Positions 25,640 through 38,869 of a stretch of 64,000 nt of DNA are shown piece after piece (position 1 is the stretch's first letter; each line of letters opens with the position of its first letter). This DNA is from Hydra vulgaris. Taxonomy: Eukaryota; Cnidaria; Hydrozoa; Anthoathecata; Hydridae. The DNA is taken from contig NC_088934.1 of NCBI RefSeq assembly GCF_038396675.1, forward strand, positions 618,001-682,000, given 5' to 3'. Below the pieces are notes generated by a model. The model did not search any database and was not told the origin of the DNA. It worked only from the letters and a program-made list of their open reading frames with translations. The position numbers were made by a program, and so were the translations under genes.

Positions 25640-28040
25640 AATTAAATGTGTTCATTTTCAGAACCTTTTAACAGATATGGGAAGAAGCTATGAAAGTGGA
25701 GCTGCAAAAAGAAAGAAAAAAAATAAATACAAAAAAACATAAAGAAACATCGAAAATTTGATAGTTTTTTATTAAAAGCAGAATGCCATGGTAATTCACC
25801 AACTTCAGCTAATCTTGCAAACTGTCCGTTAAAATGTCAAAACGCAGATTATGACTTTAAATCCCCTAAAATGATGTATTAAGGTCGCAATCGATATGGC
25901 TCAAAAAGCTTGTTAATGGAGAAAAAAGTAAATGGTAAAATGTTTAATAGAGAATGGCTCATATATTCCCCAGCATTAGGTTGTGTATTCTGTTTTGTCT
26001 GCAAGCTTTTTGAACCGTCAAAATGTGCTTTAGCTTTAACGGGATATAAAGATTAGAAAAATTCAGGGGCATCAATTCAGGGGCATGAACACTCATCAGA
26101 CCACAGAAAAGCTTCATTAGCATACTTTCACAGAAAAAATAACAAGGTTATTTTAAATGATCAACTTCCTAACGAAATTTGCAAAGAAAAAACTACTAAA
26201 GAGAGGTTGTAAGAAGAGTTTTAGCTGTAATTTGCACATTGATTGAAACTTAGCTTTTAGAGGTTTGAATGAAAAATTTGGGTCTGAGAGCAACGGGAAT
26301 TTTATTGGTCTGCTTGAGTTGATTGCTCAGTTTGATTTTTTATTGGCCAAACACATAAAAAATTATGGTGACAGTGGTTCTGGAAAAACAAAACCTCTCA
26401 AAGAATACATGTTTTAAATTAACCGTGTTGATGGCAAGAAAAGTTTTGCAATCAATCTGCGACGATGTTTTAAAATCTAAGTATTATCGATTATCAGTAG
26501 ATTCAACACCTGATGCGAGTCACAAAGATCAACTATGTGTGATCTTGAGGTACATTGATCAAATTTCTAATGAGCCTATTGAAAGATTTGTCAACTTCAT
26601 TCACATCGATAATCACACCGGGGAAAATTTAGCAAATGCAACCGTGGACTGCAATATGCAAAATGACTGAAAAATATAAAGGAATGAAAAAAAGAATTTT
26701 GGAGTTCAATAAGCTGGCAAAATTCTTACTATGCTCAGGTTATTCTCTTAACTTGGTAGGAGAGGCTGCTGTATATTGCTGCATTGAGAGAATCAATTTG
26801 TTTGGTTTTGTTCAAGAACTGTACAAGTTTTTCTCTGCTTCTACAAAGTTGTGGAGTGTTTTGGAACAATTTGCAAGTAGTTCATTGAAATCACTATTGA
26901 ATACTCGGTGGAGCGCTCATGCTGACTCGGTCAAAACCATTCACCAGAATTACAATAAATTAATGGAAGGATTGGTCAAATTCAATGAGTGTGAAAGTTT
27001 TGAAACATAAAAAAAGAACTGCGGCTAGAAATTTACTATCGAAAATGGAAACTTTTTAATTTGCTTTACAAACAATAATATAGAGATCAAATTTTGCAAC
27101 GAATGAATGCTGTTTCCAAATCATTGCAAAATGTAACTATTACTCTATATACATGAGCTGGACTTTATTCATCTCTTAGAGATTATCTTCTTGGATTAAC
27201 TAACACATTCGAATTAATAGAAAAAGATGCAAAATTACTGTTACCAGACCTAGATTATTTACAAAAGAGACACCGTAATAAGAAACCGCTGCTAGGTGAA
27301 AACCCATTAGAAGAACCTTAATTAAGTCCACGTGAAGAGTTTAAGACAATCGATTTTTTAAAAACTATCAATAATCTTACAACAAATTTAAAAGAAAGAG
27401 CTCAATGCTATCAGGAACTGAATGACAAATTTGTATTTTCAATTAATGCGAGATTCAACAAAGATAAGCTGAAGACATGCGTTAATCGTCTGGTGGAAGA
27501 CTACACGGAAGATATTGATGATAACTTATATGCAGAAATTGAACATCTATATCTGTATTTGAAATCTGTATTTTAATACTCAAGTTCCTGGATTGTCCAA
27601 TTTGTTTTTGTACAAACTTATAAAGGAAAAGCAAACGGAGGCTCCATTTCTAAATACTGAAATCATTCTTAGGATTTTCAAATGTTTCATGATATCCAAC
27701 TGCTCTGGAGAAAGGTCATTTTCCAAATTAAAATTAACAAAAAATTATTTGCGATCAAATATGTCACAAAAAGTATTAAATAATTTTGCATTATTATCAA
27801 GCAACGCAGACAAAATGAAGTCAATTATTATAGATTTATTGATTAAAAATTTCGTTAATGAAAAATACAGAAAAAAGATTATGTAGATTTTATAAAATAT
27901 TAAAAAAAAATTGAAATAAAACTTTTAATTACGCTAAACTAAGATTATATTTTTTTTAAACTAACATATAACTTCTAAATATGGGGCCGCAGGCTCTTTT
28001 TTGGCCGAGGGCCCCTAAAACTGTAAATCCCGCTCTGCCA
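25640..28040 (+). mobile_element. hAT transposon of the ZMYM1/DUF4371 type, degenerate
   Basis: Plus strand. MGRSYESGAAKRKKK-like start at about 25678; TTF-type zinc-finger region with FNREWLIYSPALGCVFCFVC (about 25950-26005) and HEHSSDH (about 26090). The catalytic domain is broken over frames 26365-26670 (YYRLSVDSTPDASHKDQLCV, the DST box) and 26636-27010 (LNTRWSAHADSVKTI, the TRWS box). The C-terminal dimerisation domain at 27593-27886 has SGERSFSKLKLTKNYLRSNM. At least five frame breaks. The 3' terminus is recognisable as GGGCCCCTAAAACTGTAAAT-CCCGCTCTG (27990-28038); a matching 5' terminus was not found. Confidence 0.85.
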
Positions 28041-29676
<1,636 letters not shown>

Positions 29677-29726
<50 letters not shown>

Positions 29727-29801
29727 GTATATAATTATAAATATATACGAATATGTATATACATATATATATATAAAAATTTATATATGTACATATATGT
29801 T

Positions 29802-29851
<50 letters not shown>

Positions 29852-29855
29852 GATT

Positions 29856-29889
<34 letters not shown>

Positions 29890-29925
29890 GATTTATATAT
29901 ATATAGATTTATATATATATATGTA
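29677..29925. repeat. Imperfect TA/TATT microsatellite
   Basis: TA-rich tract with periodic ATTT and AGATTT interruptions. The 77-codon Tyr/Ile frame across it is an artefact. Confidence 0.9.
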
Positions 29926-29929
29926 TATA

Positions 29930-30475
29930 CAGCAGACATGTGTCTCGCCAACAACTAAACTGCTTGCATTGCACCACACTGCTTCAGAAGTGTTTTTGAC
30001 GTTCCATGACCCATGAACGGGATCTTCCTTTGTAAGTCATGCATTTAAACTGCTTACTAATTTGACAACACGTTCGTTCATCAAAGAGTCCCATGTATAA
30101 TTACTCGAAGCCCTTTTTAGATAGCTTTACGAAGGGCGCCACCAATTTGCTATTAGAAAATGTCCGGTCAGCTGTCCGCGCCAAGAAAAGGTTTGCTGAC
30201 GTGTCATTTTTTTTTCAGAAACTTTGGGTATGTTGTCACGTTTCTAACGGAACTGGTTGCATTGTTTGTGCACTCGCAATCCAAGCACACGACCATCAAC
30301 AAGTTTTCTGGAAACTTAGAATGCAAGCCATATTTTTTCAAGAGTTCTTAAACTCTGTAACTTGACATTATGTTATTATTGACAATGATGATCAATAAAT
30401 AAATCCGTCTCAGACTAGACTAACCTGTCTTAGGATAATACCTTTTTTAAGATTTTAGTCATTATTCTGAGCGCC
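29930..30475 (+). other. GC-richer block, possibly LTR-related, unassigned
   Basis: Base composition is clearly less AT-rich than the surroundings. It contains GAAGGGCGCCACC and, near 30390, AATAAATAAATCC followed by GTCTCAGACTAGAC, reminiscent of the poly-A signal and R/U5 part of an LTR. It sits beside the gypsy-like pol fragment at 30490, but no second copy is present to confirm an LTR. An open frame (30093-30365) shows no domain. Confidence 0.3.
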
Positions 30476-30477
30476 AC

Positions 30478-30523
30478 ATTTAAACCAAAACCCAATTTTG
30501 TTAGATTGGGTTTTGGTTTAAAT
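30478..30523. repeat. Perfect 19-bp hairpin at the end of a pol fragment
   Basis: ATTTAAACCAAAACCCAAT pairs exactly with ATTGGGTTTTGGTTTAAAT around an 8-base loop. It lies exactly where the gypsy-like RT reading frame ends. Confidence 0.9.
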
Positions 30524-31110
30524 TAAAAAATTGATATTTCCATAATGCTTTGTCGACACGCATCTGCAGGTACGCTTTCTTTAAATCAATTTTCTCAAGA
30601 TTTTCTCCCAACCTTCTCCAGTTGCGAAGTTTGATTCTGCAAACATTGTCATCTGCAGCATGACTGGATACAAATTGATTCAGCTCCCGGTAGTTCATCA
30701 CCGGATGTACTTTTAATTTGTTTTGTTGAACTACTGTCATCAATGGAATGATACCATTACATCTCCCTTCAAATGGTTTCAGCCATTCCTGTGCTATCCA
30801 TTCACTTATTTCCATTGCGTACTCACTTTTAACGTCCTCAGAGATATGATAGTTTGGAATTTTGTTTGTTAAAGTTGGTGGTTCCATCAGCCATTTCCAA
30901 GACAGGCTTCAACTGCCATTTTTGAAATCTGCAACGAACTCTTTATCAATCAGCTTTAGTAGGCGAGGATACTTTATTCGTTTTTTCTCGAGAAACTGCA
31001 GTAGCACAGTTAGCTAGTTGTTCCACATTGAAGTTTATGATTTCGCCGTCTCACCCGACTTGGACACCTCCAAGCAGTCGTATTGCGTCTATACCAAGTA
31101 GCATTTGAAA
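30490..31110 (-). mobile_element. Ty3/gypsy-like pol fragment (protease end and RT start)
   Basis: Minus strand. Near 31100 it reads MLLGIDAIRLLGG, as at the end of a retroviral-type aspartic protease. After a broken linker the frame at 30501-30887 gives CNGIIPLMTVVQQNKLKVHP, VMNYRELNQFV and KIDLKKAYLQMRVDKALWKY: the start of an LTR-retrotransposon RT up to the first catalytic Asp (DLKKAY). The YxDD part is missing, as the frame runs into the hairpin at 30478-30523. A truncated relic. Confidence 0.7.
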
Positions 31111-31239
31111 TTCAGAAACAATGTCTGCAACCAGGCATTACAAATAGATGGTAATATCATTTATAGAAAGATAAACAAAAATCTGGTGTTTTACATCAAT
31201 TGGGTTTCCATTCATCAAAACAACCTTTTATCTTGCGTG

Positions 31240-31990
31240 TTTGCTTTTATTTTTCTTCCATTGAAATATACGCAGAGAGTTGGCGGTTGTAAGTTTTGAG
31301 GGAAGCTGCTCGCACAAAAACCAAGGGATCCAAGTAGTTTTTGCTGTACTTTGATATATTAGAGAGGAATTTTAATGCCGAACTTCCAGCGTCCAATTTA
31401 TAAAGGAACGAATTAATAGAGCAACAAATTTCTAAGAACAAAATTTTCTAATGATAGATTCGATGCAGCCAGAGATTTGAACAAATGTTTTATAGTTAAT
31501 GGTTGACAAAAACGAATACCAGATTTTATAAGAGCTCTGGAGATTGAATGTCTTGCTACATTTTGAGTATGATTTTGATTATTCCATAGGAATCCAAGAC
31601 GTTTCAGTTTATTAATAAGTATTTGGAAAAGAGGTTTATTTGAACTGTATTTTTTGTAATTGAACTTTTACCGGATATAATAAACTCGATTCTTTCGGTG
31701 TTTTGTTTAATATAAAGCTTTTGACTTTGTGACTGAACGTTATTAACCAATTCTTGAAAACCAGAAAGATTAGGACTTTATGAGATAGCATCGTCTGCAT
31801 AGGCAATAATACCAGTGTATACACCACTTACTGTTGTTCTAACTTTGTAGTTTGAAACAATTTGGTTTAATATGCTTTGAGTGTATATATTAAATAAATG
31901 TGGTGATAAAATTGATCCTTGCTGCACGCTTTTAAATAAACGGAAATGATTTGATTTATACCCAAAGTACGATGTAATAACAGTATTGGA
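31240..31990 (-). mobile_element. LINE RT fragment with YADD box
   Basis: Minus strand from about 31960: QQGSILSPHLFNIYTQSILN, then VYTGIIAYADDAIS (31775-31815; YADD catalytic box), NLSGFQELVNNVQSQSQKLY and a tail RLGFLWNNQNHTQNVARHSI to about 31500. The SPHLFNIY/YADD style differs from the FADD LINEs elsewhere in the window and suggests another clade. Stops and frameshifts throughout. Confidence 0.7.
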
Positions 31991-32049
31991 TAAGTATAAT
32001 TAGTGTAGAGCACGGACTACTTTGGGTGAAATTTAGATTTGGGTGAAAA

Positions 32050-35000
32050 AATTAAAAAAAAAACAGAACTATCGTAGTAAAATTTTTAAACTATAAAGAC
32101 AAATTTGCGATTTCGGAAAAGTTTGTTAAAGCGAAACTCTGGAATAAAAAATTGTTTATTAACGAGGATTTCAGTGCACGTACAATGGAAATAAGACGAA
32201 AGTTATTTACAGAAACAAAAGAACTACGAGGCAAAGGAAAGTATGCTAAAGTTGTTTATAATAAACTAATCACACGCGATTTTTAAGATTATTTTATTTT
32301 TATTATTTTCATTTATTTTTTAATTATCAAAATCTTAAAATGGATTCAAACAAAGTAATTAATTTTGAATCAAGTTCATTTAACTTTTTACAAACTAATG
32401 ATTTTATACTTGATAATGATTCGGATCCTGACTTAAACTATTTTAGCAAAGCAGGTGCTCTTCAAAACTGCTCATACTTTTATATAAATGAAATGAAAGA
32501 TTTTCTCCAACGGGATTTTTTTAATGCTATTCATTTTAATATCAGAAGCTTAAAAAATTTTTTTTTTAATTTGTATGTTAACTTAAGGGAAACATTACAT
32601 ATTTTTAGCATTATATGCCTCACAAAGAGTAGTTGTGTAGCTCTGATGATGTATTAAATTCAAATCTCCACCTTCCAGGTTTTAAGATAATTTCTTTAGC
32701 GCATAAAACTAAAAAACAAGGTGGTGGTGTTTTTTTTTACATTAATGAATCCTTGCGGTTCATTAATAGGTCTGGTTTAACTGTTTCTGATGACGATAAA
32801 GAGGTTTTATAAACCAAAATTCTAAAAATATAATTTTAAAGTGTAGTTATTGCCCACCATATCTGGCGTAACAGAAAATTTTAATGAATTTTTGCAAAAT
32901 GATATAATTAAAAAAAGTATACATGAAAAGAAATTCAACTACATAATTTGTGATTTTAATTTAAATTGCTAGGATTACCACGCTAACAACTAATATAATT
33001 TAATATAATTACTACAGATATTTTTAACTTAAAAAATATAATATACTTTAAAAAAAGGCATAATTAAAAGTGACGTCTCAGATCACTTTTCCAATTTTTT
33101 TTCTGTAAAGATAGACAACTTAAAACTGCTCCATCAAAATAAACTTCCCATTAAACAACTTTTTACAGAAACAAATTGTATAGCATTCAAGGAACAATTA
33201 TCTTTACTTCATTGGAATCACATTAATGAGTCTAACGACGCTAATTTAGTCTATAATTCGTTTTTAAAAACATTTTTTGAAGTATATGATATTAACTTTC
33301 CGAAATATAAAAATATTAAAAAAATAGAAAGATATAACGCCGCCATGGATTACAAAAGATTTCAAAAGACGTTCTAAAATCAAGCAAAAGTTGTATTTCA
33401 AATACTTAAAAAACAAATTCATTCGAAAATAAAACATTTTACATGACTTATATTAAAAAATTTAAAGTCCAAAAAAAAGATTTAAAAAAAAAATTATTAT
33501 ATAAATTTACTAGAAAAACATAAACAAAATTCAAAAAACACATCGAAACTTTTAAGAGAAATTACAGGCTGTAAGGAATCAAAAACAGACTCTTTACCAA
33601 ATGCTATCAAAATTAATGATTAAAATTTTTTATGATCCGCGTGTGATAGCTGATAAAATCAATACATTTTTTATTTTAGTTATTCGAACCGAAACAAAAA
33701 AAATTAATAATTTTAATTTTCCTTTAGTGTCTTGTCTAAATTCTTTTGAATTACCTTATGATGAGTTTGATAAAGCATTTAAAATGCTTAAGTCAAATAA
33801 AGCAATAGGTCATGATGATATTAGCGGAAACGTGGTTATTAACTCATATGAAACCATAAAAAATGTTCTTTATAAAGTATTTAAATGTTCAATTGATCAA
33901 GGAATATATCCTGATCAGTTAAAAATAGTGAAAGTTACACCAATATTTAAAGGAGGAGAGTTGTTGAATGTCAGTAATTAGGGGAGAGTGGGGTAATGGC
34001 GAACGCGGGGTAACTCCAAACATGGTCAAAACAGCATTGTAAAAAAATAAATTCGACAATTTTTTTTTACCTGCTGAGAAGGGATCCTATGCTCAGTTCC
34101 AGACGTGCAGTAGTGTAATGAAGCTGCGGATGTTGTTCACTATAATTTGATTTTAAATTTTTCTGATAATTTTATGCAACTTTTTTCTTGAGTAACACTC
34201 TGTTGTAGCTTCTATGGAAATAAAGTCACTCCTTTTTTTTGTTTTTGTTGCATAATATAGTTTTTAGACTTAGTTATTACAATTAGCTTTTTATTCGCTA
34301 TTACACAACAGTGCTTGTGATTGCCCCCCAATGTGTTCGGAATTACCCCACGTAGGCAGGGTAATTCCGAACACCAATGGTTTTATTTCTGGCATAAATT
34401 TTTATTTTATAATAAGATTTTTAAAAATTCCTTTTGAGGGTTTGTGACTGAGTAGTTAAACTAATTGATAAGCAATAAATATGATCAATTTTGTATAACT
34501 GGTGTCTTTAATTCGCATTCCCGCTTAGGTGTTCGCCAATACCCCACTCTCCCCTACCGTCCTATCTCTGTTCTCATTGTTTTTTATAAAATTTTAGAGA
34601 GAATTCTTTATAACAAAAATTTCCAACATCTGTCTAAAAATAATATATTGTATAAAAATCAAAATGGGTTTAAGAAAAATAACTCTACTGAGCACGTTAT
34701 ACTAAAAATAACTCAATATATTACAGATTCATTTGAAAAGTCCAAATTTACTTTAGACATTTTTATTGACTTATCAAAAGCGTTTGATTGACCATAAAGT
34801 CCTTTTCAAAAAACTAAAATATTATAGAATTACAGAAAATTTTCTTAAGCTAATAAAAAGTTATTTACACAATAGAAAACAATTTGTTTATTTTGACCAA
34901 TCAATCACGATCTAAATTACTAGAAATAATTTGCGGAGTTCCTCAAGGATCTGTACTATGACCTCTTCTTTTTCTCATTTACATAAACGACCTCTATGAA

Positions 35001-36310
35001 GCATCCAATTTGATGACAATTTTGTTTGCTGATGACACAAATTTTTTTTAATCTCATAGCGAAATAACGATACTATCTTCTTGTATGGACAATGAACTTA
35101 GGAAAGTTTCTCAATCGTTTAAATCAAGCAAACTTTCTCTGAATATTGAAAAAACAAAATGGTCTCTTTTTCATTCTAACTCTAAAAAACGTCAACTTCC
35201 AATCGAACTTCCTCCTCTTTTTATTAATGGCGTTCTAATTAAGAGAGCAACATGTACAAACATTTTTAGGGGTTTCAATTGATGAAAATCTCATATGGAA
35301 AAAACATATTGAAAACATTACCTGCAAAATTTCGAAAAGTATAGGTATATTATATAAAGCAAGAAGCATGTTAAATAAACATATTTTAACTTAACTATAT
35401 CACTCATTCATTCATTGCCACATAAACTATGCAAATGCGGCTTGGGGTAGTGTCAATTAAAGTAAATTAGAACCTCTTCATCGCTAACAGAAACATGCTG
35501 CACGTCTTATTAATTTTAAAGACCGTTTTTCACATGCTTAGCCTCTTTTTATTGAAATGAATATTTTAAATATATTTTAACTAAATATTTTTAATGTACT
35601 GTTTTTTATGTTTAAATTTAAAACTCGTGCAGCTCTTATTTCTTTTCACAATTTATATTCCTTAAAAGAAAAAAATAAATATAATTTAAGGAATGATAAT
35701 TTCCTTTTACCAATTTAGGCAAGTTTTGTATTTCTATTCGAGGGGCCTTTCTATGAAACAATATAGTTCTGAAACATTTTGATTTTTCTCAAGACTGGAA
35801 CTTTTCCGCATTTAAAAGGAAATTAAAAAATATCATTCTCTCTATAAAAAACATACTTATATATTTTTAAATTTAATTATTTTGATTTATTTATAATGTT
35901 TTTAGGAATTCTTATATAAAAATTATTTATTTGACTATATAATTGTACATTTAAATTTTGCTTTGTTAATTTTAGTTTTGTTTACCATGTCAATTTAATT
36001 TATACATTTTATACCTATCAATCTTGTATTTTAAGTATTTATGTAAAACGTTAATATTTACTTCTAACTTTCGTTTTATAAACTTTATATAACTGCCTTA
36101 TTTATTTATTTTATACACATTACAAAATTGTTTTAAACTCGTAACAATTGCAAGCGGTTCTTGGTGACAAGATCGTCTGATCTTCTGTAACTCTCCGCGT
36201 TTTTATTTTATATGTAACAAAATTTGTAATTTTATTTTATATGCATTCTTCGTTCATTTATTTTATTGTAATAGTTTTTATAAAGAAATAAAAGAACAAA
36301 AAAATATTAA
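32050..36310 (+). mobile_element. Near full-length CR1-like LINE, dead, interrupted by a MITE
   Basis: Plus strand. The end of ORF1 reads ELRGKGKYAKVVYNKLITRD, stop at 32284. ORF2 starts at 32340 (MDSNKVINFESSSFNFLQTN); the APE endonuclease start is FNAIHFNIRSLKNFFFN (32519-32571). The linker is at 33100-33600. RT begins with FKMLKSNKAIGHDDISGNVV (33780) and DQLKIVKVTPIFKGG; it is interrupted at 33981-34554 by a MITE and resumes with RPISVLIVFYKILERILY, then FIDLSKAFD and a FADDTNFF-like box (about 35020-35050), and the NKLSLN-KT-type box as SSKLSLNIEKTKWSLF. The tail runs to about 35860, and the 3' UTR (with palindrome AAGATCGTCTGATCTT at about 36165) to about 36310. Several frameshifts. Confidence 0.85.
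33981..34554. mobile_element. 574-bp MITE inside the LINE RT, TA target duplication
   Basis: GGGGAGAGTGGGGTAATGGC at the left end is the inverted counterpart of the right end (one mismatch over 20, continuing GAACRC). TA at 33979-33980 and 34555-34556 is the target duplication. Removing the element in thought brings the conserved RT box VSN-YRPIS into register, proving it is an insertion. No coding capacity; Tc1/mariner/pogo-like by ends and target site. Confidence 0.92.
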
Positions 36311-36570
36311 ATAAAAAATTAAAAAAAACTACTGAGAGGAGTAACTTTTTGTTCTAATAAAGTTTTTAAAACAACAATCCCAGTTGCAGCTATCGAAAAA
36401 GAAGATATAGATCATGCTGACTTAGAATATTCAAATGTTTATCTTCTGTGTCATACTGATTGAACATGTTTTTTATATTTACGTGGGTAATAATTATTTT
36501 TGGTCTATCTGTTATCACTACTAAAGTCACATGTTATGATAACAAATTTATTGTGTAATAAAGAGTTATT

Positions 36571-36815
36571 TTTTAATAATAACAAAATATATTATATACA
36601 GTAGATTTTAATAATAACAAATTATATTATATACAGTAGATTTTAATAATAACAAATTATATTATATACAGTAGATTTTAATAATAACAAATTATATTAT
36701 ATACAGTAGATTTTAATAATAACAAATTATATTATATACAGTAGATTTTAATAATAACAAATTATATTATATACAGTAGATTTTAATAATAACAAATTAT
36801 ATTATATACAGTAGA
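36571..36815. repeat. Tandem repeat, 7 copies of 35 bp
   Basis: Unit beginning TTTTAATAATAACAAATTAT and ending ACAGTAGA, at 36571, 36606, 36641, 36676, 36711, 36746 and 36781. The copies are identical except one substitution in the first. Such homogeneity means recent expansion. Confidence 0.97.
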
Positions 36816-37854
36816 TTTTAAAAAATTCAACTACTTATTTTTCAAAGCATTTGTTTTTCAAAATATTTATTTTTCAAAATATTTATTTTAAAAACATTAA
36901 TTGTTGAAAACAAATAATTTTTTTATGTTGTCCTCAAAAAACGAGCAAAATTTTTAAATTTCAAAAAATTAAAAAAATGCTGTAAAAACATTTAAAATAG
37001 CTGGTTGCACCCAGTCAAAATAGTTGACATTTATGCAGCTGTTAGATAAGTAACGTTGACTATAGAAAATTGGCTCCAAAATTTAAAATGGTTTAAGGAT
37101 CAAGTTGGGTTTTCAATGCAGGTTTAACCAGGTTTTTATTGGTTAAAACTTTTCATCGAAACAAAGTAACTAATGTAATAAATAAAAAGCCTTTGCTAAA
37201 ATCAACAATATAAGATATCAATGTTTATGACAGCTACCAACACAACTTCGATAATTTTTTTTTTCAAATATTTTTGAACTCCCAGCAAAATGACAGCAAG
37301 TAACTATTTAAGTTTGGAGTAAGTTAGTTAGAGTTAAGAAGGAGTTAGTAAGAAAGAGTTAAGAAGGAGTTAATAAGAAAGAGTTAATAAGGAGTTAGTA
37401 AGAAAGAGTAAGTAAGAAAACTGTAAATTGTATGGAGTCAGAAAAACAATGATGAGAGGGATTTCTAAAAATAATTTTTTAATAAACTAAAAACATAAAG
37501 ATACGGGGAAGATTGAGTTTTGGTTGATGGAAATAATAGGTTTCTAAAGCTGAGAATATAGTAGTATTTGTAAAAAAAGTTGATGACCTTACAATGATGG
37601 GAGAGAGCCTAAGCTTGGTAAATAGAGCAGGACCAAATACATTTTGATGTGTTTCACCATCTTTTATAAACAAGAAAAAAGCATTATTAGATGTTTTAAC
37701 TTAAATATGACAGCAGTCTTTCATACAAAAAAAACAAGAATTTAATAGCCTAAAGCAAGAACTATTAAATTGTGACAATCTAGTTAATTCATAAATGATG
37801 GTAAGGTTTTGTATATCAAAAATATTTTTTTTAAATATACTAAATTAATTAATT
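36816..37854. other. Non-coding, with a GAGTTA-GTAAGAAA short tandem array
   Basis: At 37321-37416 a 20-25-base motif (GAGTTA-TAAGAAA/GAGTTAAGAAG) repeats about five times imperfectly. Other parts are AT-rich without recognised genes. The 64-codon minus-strand frame at 37479-37673 has no domain. Confidence 0.5.
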
Positions 37855-38830
37855 TAGAAGTGTCAAACTCATCAAAAAAACTACTCAAAAGCAAATTTTC
37901 CTGTTAAGAAATGCAAATCTTATTTTAAGCGAGTTTAGGAAAACCAAACCTTTATAAGTCAACGCATGTTCTAAAACCTCCATGACAGAATGACATTAAA
38001 ATCACATAAAAAACTTTAAAAATAAAATCAAGATAATCGCAGGAACTATTCAATTTTAGGCAAAACTTACTAATTAAAAATATCAAACTTTTTAACACAA
38101 TTACTATATTTAAATAATTACTTAGAGGCAAGAAAGAAAAATACCAACCTTGTTCTAGACTTGCTAAGAAAAATACAATCTTTTGAGAAAAACAAATAGA
38201 AAACTACTCAAAACCAAACCCTCAGTAGTTGCATGTTGTGAAACCTGTAGCAACAGCCATTTCAGAATAAAATTTCTAAAATCACGTGACAAAAGTTTTA
38301 AGTTTAAAACAAGGTAACTAATGGAATTGTTCTATTTCAGGCAAGATTTAAAACTTGAAATGTTAATCTTGTCTGGTTCGAAACGAGCTCTGGACATATT
38401 TTCGCGTCACGGTAAGGAAGGAGGCGTGAACTCCCTGGTTAAATACACTTCCGCGGTGCTCTGTGACAAGACCGTTAAGTCTTCTTGGGACACCTAAATA
38501 ACAAAGAAAAATTTAAAAATGTCAAACTTCTTCGATAAACTACTTAAAGGCAAGCAAAAATAATTTCTCTAATAAAGAAATTGTTTTCGCTAAATATTCG
38601 CTTAGTTTAGGCTTGTTCAGAAAAATACAACCATTTTATAAAAATAATCACAGACCTGCCCAAAGCCAAACCCTCAGTTGATGCATGTTTTTAAACCTAT
38701 GTTAACAGCTATCACAGAATGACATCATTTAAATTACGTGACACAAATTTAAAAATTAACCAGGATAACCGCAAGAACTATCCATTCTTAGACAAAAAAT
38801 TTTAATATCCTTAAAGACTTAAATTTTTAA
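37855..38830 (+). repeat. Degenerate ~270-bp tandem array, three copies
   Basis: Copies at about 37855-38085, 38086-38372 and 38510-38830 share, in the same order, a TGTCAAACT start, ACTACT-AAA-GCAA, AACCAAACCCTCAG-TG-ATG, a GAATGACAT/AGAATAA block, AAAATCACGTGACA and a GGAACTATTC-ATTTTAGGCAAAA end. The third copy is separated from the second by a SINE fragment. Function unknown. Confidence 0.7.
38373..38505 (+). mobile_element. 5'-truncated tRNA-derived SINE
   Basis: Begins at a B-box-like GGTTCGAAACGAGC and continues with GGTAAGGA-GAGG-GTGAACT, then GTCTTCTTGGGACACC-TAA, matching the bodies of the SINEs in the two arms. Box A and the head are absent. Confidence 0.75.
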
Positions 38831-38869
38831 TAGCCTCACAAAAAACAAAAGGCGATGAGTATTTGGCTC

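Noticed and set aside
29725-29958. 77-codon Tyr/Ile frame
   Set aside because: TA-rich low complexity.
29930-30475. Complete LTR of a gypsy element
   Set aside because: No second copy or TG...CA boundary could be found; kept only as an unassigned block.
36571-36815. CRISPR-like array
   Set aside because: 35-bp units are directly adjacent with no spacers; it is a simple tandem repeat in a eukaryotic genome.
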